Origin: Chloroflexota bacterium
Lineage (GTDB): Bacteria > Chloroflexota > Chloroflexia > QHBQ01
NCBI GenBank assembly: GCA_025355955.1
Contig: JANXYP010000173.1
Coordinates: 1 to 42,712, forward strand
Direction: 5' to 3'
Length of the DNA: 42,712 nucleotides
Below are positions 15,916 to 23,042 of the stretch, piece by piece. Numbering within the stretch: the first letter of the stretch is position 1; every line of letters begins with the position of its first letter. The position numbers and the translations under genes are program-made. The notes beneath the pieces are model-generated. The model searched no databases and was not told the origin of the DNA. It saw only the letters and a list, made by a program, of their open reading frames with translations.

Positions 15916-16687
15916 GTGCGGTCCGCCTTCATACCGTTGCTGTTTCTCGGTCCGCCAGTCGCGCCTGACATTTGGCCGATTGTGATTACCAGCGTATTGA
16001 TTGATCGAGGTGCTGTATCTGGCGTTGCTCACCCGCGCCTATCAGAGTGGCGATTTCTCGTTGGTCTATACCATGGCGCGGAGTCTTGCGCCGGAGCTGT
16101 TGGCGATATGGGCGGCGCTGTTTCTCTGCGAACCACTGCACCGAGGCGGCATAGTGGGTTTGGCGGTGCTGCTCGAACTGTTGGCGATGGGTGGCAGCGC
16201 ATGGTGGGTGCAACGTAAAATGGCAATGGTAAGTGTCACTGTCATCGGCATTGCTTGAGCGTCGCGGTATGTAGCTCGGTTTACTCGGCGGTTGACGGCG
16301 CGGTAGTGCAGCATACCACCGCTGTGCAGTACACTGTTCTTCACCTCGCTGGCCTTCATGCTGCGCGGACAGGCAATGCTGCAGCCGGTGTGCGGGCAGT
16401 AGGGTCGGGTGGTGGTCGGCGGGTTGCTCACTGTGCTGACCTACATTCTGGTGCTGCAAGCCTTCAGCATGGCGTGCGTCAGCTACGGCGGGGCGATCCA
16501 CGAGGATTACTTCGTGTTCGCCGCATTCATCGGTTGGCGCTGGCTAGGCGAGGATTTGGGCGCAGCCCGCATCGTCGACGCGGCGTTGATGTTTGGCGGC
16601 ATCATGGTAATCGCGGTGGCGGGCAAGCCAACGAGAGTGCCAGCCAACGGATTAGGTTCAACGGAGAAGCGGAGAAAACGGATGTAG
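15916..16687 (+). pseudogene. Decayed EamA/DMT-family transporter
   Basis: Pieces of a drug/metabolite-type transporter can be read in order. PLLFLGPPVAPDIWPIVI is in frame 1; then, after a 4-base duplication (TTGATTGA near 15997), frame 2 gives LYLALLTRAYQSGDFSLVY and ARSLAPELLAIWAALFL. Frame 2 continues through stops at 16256 (TGA), 16304 (TAG) and 16400 (TAG) into FFTSLAFMLRGQ, GGLLTVLTYILVLQAF and VFAAFIGWRWLGEDLG...FGGIMVIAVAG. The last parts match the end of EamA domains. The gene has no intact start and several disabling changes, so it is a pseudogene. It ends shortly before a REP element and galE. Confidence 0.75.
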
Positions 16688-16707
16688 GGGCGAACAACGG
16701 TTCGCCC
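16684..16707. repeat. REP-type palindrome upstream of galE
   Basis: GTAG + GGGCGAAC-AACG-GTTCGCCC on the plus strand, 46 nt before the galE start. Confidence 0.8.
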
Positions 16708-16752
16708 TGGGTGTTCAACATACGCCCTACATAATATTACACAGGAGAACAC

Positions 16753-17721
16753 ATGAACATAATGGTAACTGGCGGCGCGGGTTACATTGGCAGCGTCACC
16801 GTCGAGCAATTGGTCGCTGCGGGACACCAGGTAACGGTGTTCGACAGTCTATACAAAGGCTTCGCGGCGGCAGTAAACCCGCAGGCGGTCTTCGTGCAGG
16901 CCGATCTGAGCGACAAGGCGGCGATTAGCAAGGCGATCGCTGATAACGGCGTAGAGGCGGTGATGCACTTTGCCGCCGACAGTCAGGTGGGTGAGTCGGT
17001 GCAGAAGCCCGCCAAATACTTCCGCAACAACATCGTTAATACCCTGAATCTGCTGGAAGCGATGCAGGAAGCGGGGGTGAGCCGCTTCGTGCTGTCGTCA
17101 AGCGCGGCGGTATACGGTGAGCCGGAGAGTACGCCGATCAAGGAGGATGCGCGGCTGAAGCCGACCAACCCTTACGGCGAGAGCAAGCTGGCGATTGAGC
17201 GCTTCCTGCCATGGTATAATGGGGCATACGGGCTGCGCTGGGCCAGCCTGCGTTATTTCAACGCGGCTGGAGCGAGCGAACATTACGGCGAGCGCCACGA
17301 CCCAGAGAGCCATCTAATCCCCATCGTGCTGCAAGCAGCGCAGGGCCAGCGGCCCTACATCGAAATCTTCGGCGACGACTACCCCACCGCTGACGGCACC
17401 TGCATCCGCGACTACGTTCATGTCGTAGACCTGGCGACCGCACACATCCTGGCCCTGGATGCGCTGGCGCAGCGCGAGAGCATGATTTACAACCTGGGCA
17501 GCGGGCAGGGTTTCTCCACCAGGCAGGTCATCGAAGCGGTGCGACAGGTGACCGGCAAGGAAATCCCGATGAAAGTCGGCCCCCGCCGCCCCGGCGACCC
17601 GGCCGTTTTGGTTGCCAGCAGCGAACGCATCCGCCGCGAACTGGGCTGGCAGCCACACTATCCCGAACTCAGGCAGATTATCGAGACGGCGTGGCGGTTC
17701 TTGAACAAGCATGAGGGATGA
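16753..17721 (+). CDS. galE: UDP-glucose 4-epimerase
   Basis: GalE interconverts UDP-glucose and UDP-galactose, feeding exopolysaccharide or galactose metabolism in the cytoplasm. The 322-residue short-chain dehydrogenase fold starts with the NAD motif GGAGYIG (7-13). SSSAAVYG holds the active-site Ser, and the catalytic Tyr141/Lys145 pair is in NPYGESK. ASLRYFNAAGA, the DYPTADGTCIRDYVHV segment and the NLGSGQGFSTRQVI segment are typical of the epimerase rather than of other SDR sugar enzymes. AGGAG lies 8 nt before the ATG. The thioesterase gene begins three bases after the galE stop. Confidence 0.95.
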   Translation: MNIMVTGGAGYIGSVTVEQLVAAGHQVTVFDSLYKGFAAAVNPQAVFVQADLSDKAAISKAIADNGVEAVMHFAADSQVGESVQKPAKYFRNNIVNTLNLLEAMQEAGVSRFVLSSSAAVYGEPESTPIKEDARLKPTNPYGESKLAIERFLPWYNGAYGLRWASLRYFNAAGASEHYGERHDPESHLIPIVLQAAQGQRPYIEIFGDDYPTADGTCIRDYVHVVDLATAHILALDALAQRESMIYNLGSGQGFSTRQVIEAVRQVTGKEIPMKVGPRRPGDPAVLVASSERIRRELGWQPHYPELRQIIETAWRFLNKHEG

Positions 17722-17724
17722 GGC

Positions 17725-18738
17725 ATGAGTGACTCTGACAACGAACATACGGAACTCAGCACTCAGCACCCAGCACCCAGCACTACCCTGGGGGGGATGT
17801 TGGGTTGGGATGAGCGCGGGCATCCCTATCATGAGCTGGCGTTTCGTGTTACTGTGTTGGATACCGATGTGTTTAACCTCAGTTGGGAGCGCTATATGCC
17901 CTGGTGCGAACGCAACGCTACCGAGTTGCACGTTGCGCTGGGCATTACCAACCCGCGCCGACTCGAAGCGGGAGTAAACAGCCTTTTGCGTGGCATCGAA
18001 ACGCGCTACCTGCAGCCCGCTTTCCTTGACGACATCATCAGGGTACGTAGCAGCATAGAAACAGTTGGCAATTCTTCAGAGCAGTTTCTGCACCGCTTCT
18101 ACCGCGACGACACCCTGCTGGTCGAAGCCAAAGGCACGCTGGTATGGGTGGATGTGGCTGGCGGGCGACCGATCAGCATCCCCATCTGGGCGCGGCAGGC
18201 TATTGGCCTGGACAGCGGCCATCCCCCCACGCCACCTGTGCCGCTGAAGCCGCTGGGCGGCGTATTTGGCCGCGACGAGCAGGGCAGACCATATCACGAG
18301 ATTAGCTTTCGCGTCAGCGTGCTGGATACCGATGTGTACAACCTTAGCTGGGAGCGTTATCTGCCCTGGGGCGAACGCAACGCCACCGAGCTTAACCATG
18401 CCCTGGGCATCTTCAATGCGCGGCTGATGGATGAAGGGCTGGGGATGTATATGGCGCAGTTCTCAGTCGATTATCGCCAGCCCGCCTACCTTGACGACAT
18501 CATCACTCTACGCACCACCATAGAGCAGGTAAGCGCCGCCGCGCTGTACTACCGTCACCAATTCTACCGCGAGGACACCCTGCTGGTGGAGTCGCCGGGG
18601 TCGCTAGTGTGGGTGAATATCCAGACGCAGCGCCCAGCACGGGTGCCGGATTGGGTTAGGCAGGCGATTGGGGCGGAGTTAAGATGGCGCTATCGTGGGC
18701 AGTTGTTTACTTGCGAGAGGGGGCATATGGCGATATAA
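17725..18738 (+). CDS. Double-hotdog thioesterase (YbgC/FadM-like tandem fusion)
   Basis: The 337-residue protein is an internal duplication: residues about 23-170 and 185-315 align along their whole length (PYHELAFRVTVLDTDVFNLSWERYMPWCERNATEL versus the second copy with LDTDVYNLSWERYLPWGERNATEL). Each half has the 4HBT pattern: a DTD motif with the acyl-CoA thioesterase catalytic Asp, a YLQPAFLDDIIRVR / YRQPAYLDDIITLR strand pair and a terminal V-W-V...RP-x-x-(I/V)P motif. Single-domain members dimerise; this fusion would make one monomeric pseudo-dimer. Both Asp residues are kept. The N-terminal ~12 residues come from CAGCACY heptamer repeats, so the start may be imprecise. About 20 residues follow the second domain. 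Substrate unknown. Confidence 0.72.
   Translation: MSDSDNEHTELSTQHPAPSTTLGGMLGWDERGHPYHELAFRVTVLDTDVFNLSWERYMPWCERNATELHVALGITNPRRLEAGVNSLLRGIETRYLQPAFLDDIIRVRSSIETVGNSSEQFLHRFYRDDTLLVEAKGTLVWVDVAGGRPISIPIWARQAIGLDSGHPPTPPVPLKPLGGVFGRDEQGRPYHEISFRVSVLDTDVYNLSWERYLPWGERNATELNHALGIFNARLMDEGLGMYMAQFSVDYRQPAYLDDIITLRTTIEQVSAAALYYRHQFYREDTLLVESPGSLVWVNIQTQRPARVPDWVRQAIGAELRWRYRGQLFTCERGHMAI
17757..17784. repeat. Four CAGCACY heptamers inside the thioesterase 5' end
   Basis: CAGCACT, CAGCACC, CAGCACC, CAGCACT in tandem; four units of seven bases translate as part of STQHPAPST. Confidence 0.85.
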
Positions 18739-18758
18739 TCTTGAGCCGGGGTATGGCC

Positions 18759-18890
18759 TTAATATTACAGCCTCAGTTGCTGGGCAAGATAACGTAGTCA
18801 CGATTGGCCTGGACACCAGGCGGCAGGGTGTATGCGATTCGCCCCTACACCAATCTGGCGCATTTATGCTAACTGAGGCTGTAATATTAA
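18759..18890. mobile_element. MITE with perfect 20-bp terminal inverted repeats
   Basis: TTAATATTACAGCCTCAGTT at 18759-18778 is exactly mirrored at 18871-18890. The 132-bp element contains a REP-like core (GGGTGTATGCGATTCGCCCCTAC). It sits between the thioesterase and the first PIN toxin gene, ending 8 bases from the toxin stop. A worn second copy is at 15592-15690. Confidence 0.85.
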
Positions 18891-18898
18891 AGCCCAAT

Positions 18899-19276
18899 TC
18901 ATTTACTGTACGGTTCAACTATCTTTAGGTTTGGAATAGGCCGAAAATCCCGATCGAGAGTACACAGCGAGACACGCTTGTTACGCGTACTGGCAGCCAG
19001 AACAGCGTCTACCGCTCCCAAACCATAACGATAATATCTTTTAGCCAGATCCATTGCCCTGTCATAGTCTGCAGTGGTAGGCCAGTACACTTGAAAGGTT
19101 CTGGCGAACTGTTCTATCTCCTTCAATTCCTGATCGTCCCGTACGCCAACCAGTAGTTCCAGCAGTACAAGGCCGTGTATTATAAGCTCTTCCTTCATCC
19201 TTGTAGCAAACCAGTCAAGCACCAACTGATTCTTGCGTATTACCTCTATCAGAATGTTTGTATCAACAAAGAGCAA
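18899..19276 (-). CDS. PIN-domain toxin (VapC-like), copy 1
   Basis: A 125-residue PIN ribonuclease: MLFVDTNILIEV with Asp5, Glu40 (LLELLVG), Asp90 (GAVDAVLAAS) and Asp108/Asp110 (LDRDF) form the usual metal-binding acidic cluster. VapC toxins cut tRNA or rRNA and stop translation. The TTG at 19276 is the likely start: GGAGGT lies 6 nt upstream and the resulting N-terminus is the family norm; the ATG at 19294 has no ribosome binding site. It follows its presumed antitoxin gene by 64 nt. Copy 2 (20569-20973) is a clear paralog, which also uses TTG. Confidence 0.88.
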   Translation of the reverse strand: MLFVDTNILIEVIRKNQLVLDWFATRMKEELIIHGLVLLELLVGVRDDQELKEIEQFARTFQVYWPTTADYDRAMDLAKRYYRYGLGAVDAVLAASTRNKRVSLCTLDRDFRPIPNLKIVEPYSK

Positions 19277-19340
19277 GATTCCACCTCCAGCCATAAAGGC
19301 TAATTGGGTAATAAGCACGCACTACAATTGGGTCTTGAAG

Positions 19341-19877
19341 TTATTGATTAGAAACGGCTTCTTTACCCCCACCCTCTACAGGGTCAACATCCTCAGAAGC
19401 GAGGGCCACATCTGCGTCGTCAGGCAGTGGCAGCTTGCCACGCAATCGGCGAGCATAGTTTATAACATCGCGGGTGGTATGCAGATCTTCGCGGTCCGCC
19501 CACATACCAACGATTCCGGACTCCAGCAAATCTTTGACTGTACCGTGTTTCTCACTATTGCTTGCTGGTTCTGAGTCGTACACCTGCTCAACACTCTGAA
19601 GCCTTATTTCATCCACTTTCGCAGTATGACCGTTACGCTCGATCTTCAGCCATTCGCCTGACACCTCGACATTGCGGCCTAGCGCGTATACAACGTCTGT
19701 TTCAAGTGCAGCGTGGAAGTGGCAGGTAACGTACTCGCTATCCGATGTGTAAACCCTACAGGTTTTGTCGGACAGGTTCACCTCGTTCAAGATGCCACGA
19801 AGCTTCACTTGGCGGTCTTCCGTGCCATCTATCCTGACGGTAATTTGCTGGGTTATGGGCAGTGTGTCAGCAGTCAT
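19341..19877 (-). CDS. Antitoxin-like protein with beta-rich N-terminal domain
   Basis: The 178-residue protein has two parts. Residues about 1-98 look beta-rich (LRGILNEVNLSDKTCRVYTS, EYVTCHFHAAL, VEVSGEWLKIERNG) and fit a small OB-like barrel, but the fold is my guess. Residues about 114-150 (DLLESGIVGMWADREDLHT, YARRLRGKL) match the toxin-binding end of VapB-type antitoxins, whose pattern is W-x-D-R-E-D...LR. The usual AbrB, RHH or Phd DNA-binding domain is absent. The gene lies directly upstream of PIN toxin copy 1. The region after residue 150 is acidic and disordered. The paralog at 20977-21450 aligns without gaps through the first 68 residues. Confidence 0.62.
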   Translation of the reverse strand: MTADTLPITQQITVRIDGTEDRQVKLRGILNEVNLSDKTCRVYTSDSEYVTCHFHAALETDVVYALGRNVEVSGEWLKIERNGHTAKVDEIRLQSVEQVYDSEPASNSEKHGTVKDLLESGIVGMWADREDLHTTRDVINYARRLRGKLPLPDDADVALASEDVDPVEGGGKEAVSNQ

Positions 19878-19931
19878 AGTTCAGATCCTTATCTATTCCT
19901 GGAATGCGGTCAGCTTTTAGCAGCTGAGTAA

Positions 19932-20549
19932 TCACTTACCCGTAGGCAGCGGCGCGTCCGCTACGCTAAGATCGGCGCTGGCGGTGGCGATTTCGTCAAC
20001 CAGCTTGGCGCGACTACCGTCGCGGGCGGTCGGATCAGCGATCGAGTCGCAAATCTTGTTTGCCAGCAGGAAACGCTGCACTCGCAGCAGACGGATGTGG
20101 AAGCTGCTCAGTTGGGTGGTAGTGCGCGCATAAAGATAAAACAGTAGGCCGGAGATTACCTGCACAATGATGCCACCGACTGTGCTGATCGTTCCCACTG
20201 TGATCAGGCTGCTGTTGTTGGTATTGCTGTAGAGCAGATAAAGGCCGACGAGGAAGACGACGAACCCGCCGATGGCACACACCAGCGCGGCGGTAAAGCT
20301 ACTGTGCGACTGACTCAGAACATCGGCATAGTAGCCCTTGAGCAGGTTGGTCTGCGCGGTAGCCACGTTGAGGACATCCTGGGTGGTCGCGGTGGGGGCC
20401 TGGTTGTCGCTGCCTGCGGTGTTGAAGCCGAGGCTACCATCGCCGATGTTGCCACTGCCCATTCTAGGAGGTGGCCCGGCGTTGGCGATACCGGCGGCGA
20501 GGCTATCGAGGGCGCTGTTTACGTTGGACTGCGGGCTGTTCTGGGCCAT
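19932..20549 (-). CDS. Two-helix membrane protein resembling TRADD-N-associated membrane domain
   Basis: The 205-residue protein has a disordered N-terminus (1-60), a helix with YYADVLSQSHSSFTAAL, two transmembrane helices (about 86-107 and 114-139) and a cytoplasmic helical end (YARTTTQLSSFHIRLLRVQRFLLANKICDSI, DGSRAKLVDEIA). The pattern of amphipathic helix, two TM helices, Tyr-His/Gln-Leu helix and 'LLANKI' helix resembles the membrane domain that accompanies TRADD-N domains in bacterial conflict systems. I recognise it by pattern only. A strong AAAGGAGG precedes the ATG. The gene sits between two toxin-antitoxin pairs on the same strand, 19 nt after toxin copy 2 and 54 nt before antitoxin copy 1, suggesting one transcript. 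Confidence 0.55.
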   Translation of the reverse strand: MAQNSPQSNVNSALDSLAAGIANAGPPPRMGSGNIGDGSLGFNTAGSDNQAPTATTQDVLNVATAQTNLLKGYYADVLSQSHSSFTAALVCAIGGFVVFLVGLYLLYSNTNNSSLITVGTISTVGGIIVQVISGLLFYLYARTTTQLSSFHIRLLRVQRFLLANKICDSIADPTARDGSRAKLVDEIATASADLSVADAPLPTGK

Positions 20550-20568
20550 GAATGTCCTCCTTTGCTAG

Positions 20569-20973
20569 TTACAGTTTGCGGTCTAACCTTGACGGCCATG
20601 TGTAAGAGGCGATGATCTTGAGTCTGGGAACAGCTTTGAAATCGTTATCGAAGGTACATAGAGGGACGCGGAGTGCAACGGCACAGGCGGCGATTAGAGC
20701 ATCTACGACACCGAGGCCGCTCACCCGATTGTAGCGGGCAAGGTAATCCAGCGCCTTGCTAACCTCATTTCCGTCTGGCCAATAGACAAGGTGAGTCTTG
20801 ATCAGGGCGTTCAACTCACTTAGCTCGTGTTTGTTTCTACAGCCTACCACAAGCTCCATCACGACGAAGCCTGGAACGGTTAGTAGCTCGTTAGCGATTG
20901 ACGTGTGCCACTTGACGGCGTTAGGATATTGTCGCAGCACCCCCACTATTACATTGGTGTCCAAAACCAGCAA
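20569..20973 (-). CDS. PIN-domain toxin (VapC-like), copy 2
   Basis: A 134-residue PIN protein with Asp5 (LVLDTN), Glu40 (MELVVG), Asp91 (GVVDALIAA) and Asp109/Asp111 (FDNDFK). It is a paralog of copy 1, sharing VYWP, the GLG(A/V)VDA segment and the (L/F)D(R/N)DF end. The start is TTG at 20973, three bases after the antitoxin stop (TAA), with AGAGGT shortly upstream, so translation is probably coupled to the antitoxin gene. If the split antitoxin is inactive, this toxin would be uncontrolled unless antitoxin copy 1 or the downstream antitoxin fragment neutralises it. All catalytic residues are kept. Confidence 0.88.
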   Translation of the reverse strand: MLVLDTNVIVGVLRQYPNAVKWHTSIANELLTVPGFVVMELVVGCRNKHELSELNALIKTHLVYWPDGNEVSKALDYLARYNRVSGLGVVDALIAACAVALRVPLCTFDNDFKAVPRLKIIASYTWPSRLDRKL

Positions 20974-20976
20974 AGC

Positions 20977-21450
20977 TTACCTCTGGCTGATCGGTGGCAT
21001 ACCACGCAGTTGGCGAGCGTAGTTGACTATATCATCGAGGCTATTAATGTCATCGCGGTCAGCCCAACCGCTAACGTCCTGCCCATCTTGAGGTTCAGTC
21101 TGGGCCTCAGCAAGCAAAGTCTGAAGCAACGACGACACAGGTTGCAAACCAGGCAGCGGTTCAATCTCATGTAGTCTCACCTCGGTGACGAGGAAGCCCT
21201 TGCCGTTGCGCTCAAGCTGTATCACCTTACCCACTGCCTTTACCTGCTAATCGAGTGCGAACCTGATCAGTGACACCATTTCATCATCGAATAGGCAGGT
21301 AATGTATTCAGTCTCAGAAAGGTAAATCTGGCAGATCCTGGACACCAGGTTGATTGCCTTCAGCGCACCTTGAAACCTGACCAGGTTATGTTCGGCGGCT
21401 TCTAGCCCGACGTTAATCAATTGTATGTTTGGTAGTGTATCAGTAGCCAT
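20977..21450 (-). pseudogene. Antitoxin-like gene, copy 2, split by an in-frame amber codon
   Basis: The frame is open from ATG 21450 (AAGGAG upstream) to 21250, meets TAG at 21249-21247, and stays open in the same frame to TAA at 20977. The first 67 residues align gap-free with copy 1 (TDTLP, C-x-IYLSETEYITC versus CRVYTSDSEYVTC) and the stop corresponds to Arg68 of copy 1. The downstream part has QLERNG, the antitoxin motif GWADRDDINSLDDIVNYARQLRG and ends at toxin copy 2. A GTG at 21234 preceded by AAAGG could restart translation and yield an 85-residue protein with the toxin-binding end only. So this is either a fresh pseudogene, a split antitoxin made by reinitiation, or a read-through gene. 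Confidence 0.72.
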
Positions 21451-21505
21451 TACTCAACACTCCTTACTATTTGGTAGCACTCCGTAGCACGCGCCCGTGG
21501 TATGT

Positions 21506-22888
21506 CTACTTATCTTCCTGCTCACGGTTGCGGAACACCATCTTCAGCGGGGTACCCTCGAAGCCGAACACCTGGCGGATGCGGTTCTCCAGATAGCGAC
21601 GGTAGCTGAAGTGGATGGCCTCGGCATCGTTGACGAAGAAAACGAAGGTGGGCGGGCTGATGTCCGCCTGGGTCGCGTAGTAGAACTTGAGCCAGTGGCC
21701 CGGCTTGCTGGGCGGCTGATGCTCGGCCACTGCGTCCTTGAGCAGCTTATTTAGCTGGCCGGTGGAGATGCGCTTGCGTCGCTCCGCAGCCACCGTCATG
21801 GCAATCGGCAGCACCTTGATCACCCGCTGGCCGAACTTGGCGGATATAAACACCATCGGCACGTATGAGATAAAGTTCAGTTGCTGCTGCAAGTCGGCGG
21901 CATACTCCTTCATCGTGTCGCTATCCTTCTCCACCAGATCCCACTTGTTAATCACCAGCACCATGCTCTTGTTCGCCTCAAGTATGTAACCAGCGATATG
22001 CTGATCCTGCGCGGTCAATCCCTCATTTGCGTCAATCAACAGCAACACCACGTCGGCGCGATTGATCGCCCGCACTGTGCGAATCACGCTGTATTTCTCG
22101 ATGCCCTGCTCGATGCGCCCACGGCGGCGGATACCGGCGGTGTCAATCAGCGTCACCTTCTGGTCATTCCACTCCAACACGGTGTCAATCGCGTCACGGG
22201 TGGTGCCAGGAATGTCGCTGACTACCACCCGCTCCTGGCCGGTAATCGCGTTGAGCAGGCGGCTCTTGCCCACATTGGGCCGCCCCACAATAGCGATGCG
22301 AGTACCCTCCTCCTCCTCTTCGCTCTCTTCCTTGGGCAGATACTCCACCACCAGGTCGAGCAGATCGCCAGTGTTGATACCGTGGAACGCGCTGATCGCG
22401 ATGGGGTCGCCGAGGGCAAGCTGGTAGAACTCCACCGCGTTCTGCTGCCGCTCCTGGTTGTCGGCCTTGTTGGCTACCACGATCACCGGCTTTTTGGAGC
22501 GGCGCAGGATGTCGGCCAGCTCCTGGTCGGTGCTGGTCAACCCCGCTTTGGCATCCACCATGAACAGGATCACGTCGGCCTCTTCAATGGCGGTGGCCGC
22601 CTGCTCACGGGTGCGGCGAGTGATCTCGTCCAGCATCTGCTGGCGCTGCTCGTCGGTGAGCGCGTCTTTGGTGCTAGCGCTGGGGTCAGCCCCCGCCTCC
22701 GGCTCAAGCCCGGCGGTGTCTACCACGGTGAAGTTGACCCCACCCCAATCGGTACTGCCGTAGAGGCGGTCGCGGGTCGTCCCTGGTATATCCTCCACGA
22801 TGGCAAGCGACTCGCCGATCAAGCGGTTGAAGAAAGTTGATTTGCCGACGTTTGGTCGCCCCACGATGGCGACAATAGGTTTAGCCAC
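21506..22888 (-). CDS. der: Ribosome-assembly GTPase Der (EngA)
   Basis: Der has two GTPase domains in tandem and a KH-like end; it binds the maturing 50S subunit. Visible motifs from the GTG start at 22888: G1 GRPNVGKST, G3 DTAG and G4 NKAD in the first domain; GRPNVGKSR, DTAGIRRRG and NKWD in the second; then the KH-like tail (YATQADISPPTFVFFVNDAEAIHFSYRRYLENRIRQVFGFEGTPLKMVFRNR is the family end, here described by its start YATQ and end VFRNR). The first domain has a Ser/Asp/Gln-rich insertion after DTAGLEPEAG. GAGG lies 9 nt before the GTG, and the longer ORF upstream is untranslated leader. The 460 residues are normal. The toxin-antitoxin genes follow on the same strand after only 55 nt without a visible terminator. 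Confidence 0.96.
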   Translation of the reverse strand: MAKPIVAIVGRPNVGKSTFFNRLIGESLAIVEDIPGTTRDRLYGSTDWGGVNFTVVDTAGLEPEAGADPSASTKDALTDEQRQQMLDEITRRTREQAATAIEEADVILFMVDAKAGLTSTDQELADILRRSKKPVIVVANKADNQERQQNAVEFYQLALGDPIAISAFHGINTGDLLDLVVEYLPKEESEEEEEGTRIAIVGRPNVGKSRLLNAITGQERVVVSDIPGTTRDAIDTVLEWNDQKVTLIDTAGIRRRGRIEQGIEKYSVIRTVRAINRADVVLLLIDANEGLTAQDQHIAGYILEANKSMVLVINKWDLVEKDSDTMKEYAADLQQQLNFISYVPMVFISAKFGQRVIKVLPIAMTVAAERRKRISTGQLNKLLKDAVAEHQPPSKPGHWLKFYYATQADISPPTFVFFVNDAEAIHFSYRRYLENRIRQVFGFEGTPLKMVFRNREQEDK

Positions 22889-22949
22889 GATGATTGTCCT
22901 CTGTTCTGTCCAAATATGCGTAAAAATGCGGCGAAATTCGCCTTGAATT

Positions 22950-22977
22950 ATTATACACCAATGTGGACTGATGTCAA
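22950..22977 (-). promoter_or_regulatory. Sigma70 promoter of der
   Basis: On the minus strand TTGACA (22977-22972), 16-nt spacer, TATAAT (22955-22950), about 60 nt before the GTG start. The short leader contains the palindrome GGCGAA-A-TTCGCC. Confidence 0.75.
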
Positions 22978-22987
22978 CAGCATAGAA

Positions 22988-23019
22988 ATGCCGGGGTACA
23001 CGCAAGTGCGCCCCGGCAT
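22988..23019 (-). terminator. Terminator of the FG-GAP/SLH gene
   Basis: ATGCCGGGG and CCCCGGCAT form a 9-bp stem just after the stop of the minus-strand gene and before the der promoter. A short T-rich stretch follows on the minus strand. Confidence 0.65.
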
Positions 23020-23042
23020 CACAACTTTATCGGGTACCGAAC

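Noticed and set aside
21881-22840. 319-residue plus-strand frame opposite der
   Set aside because: It mirrors der; composition is shadow-like (His/Val/Gly-rich without domain pattern).
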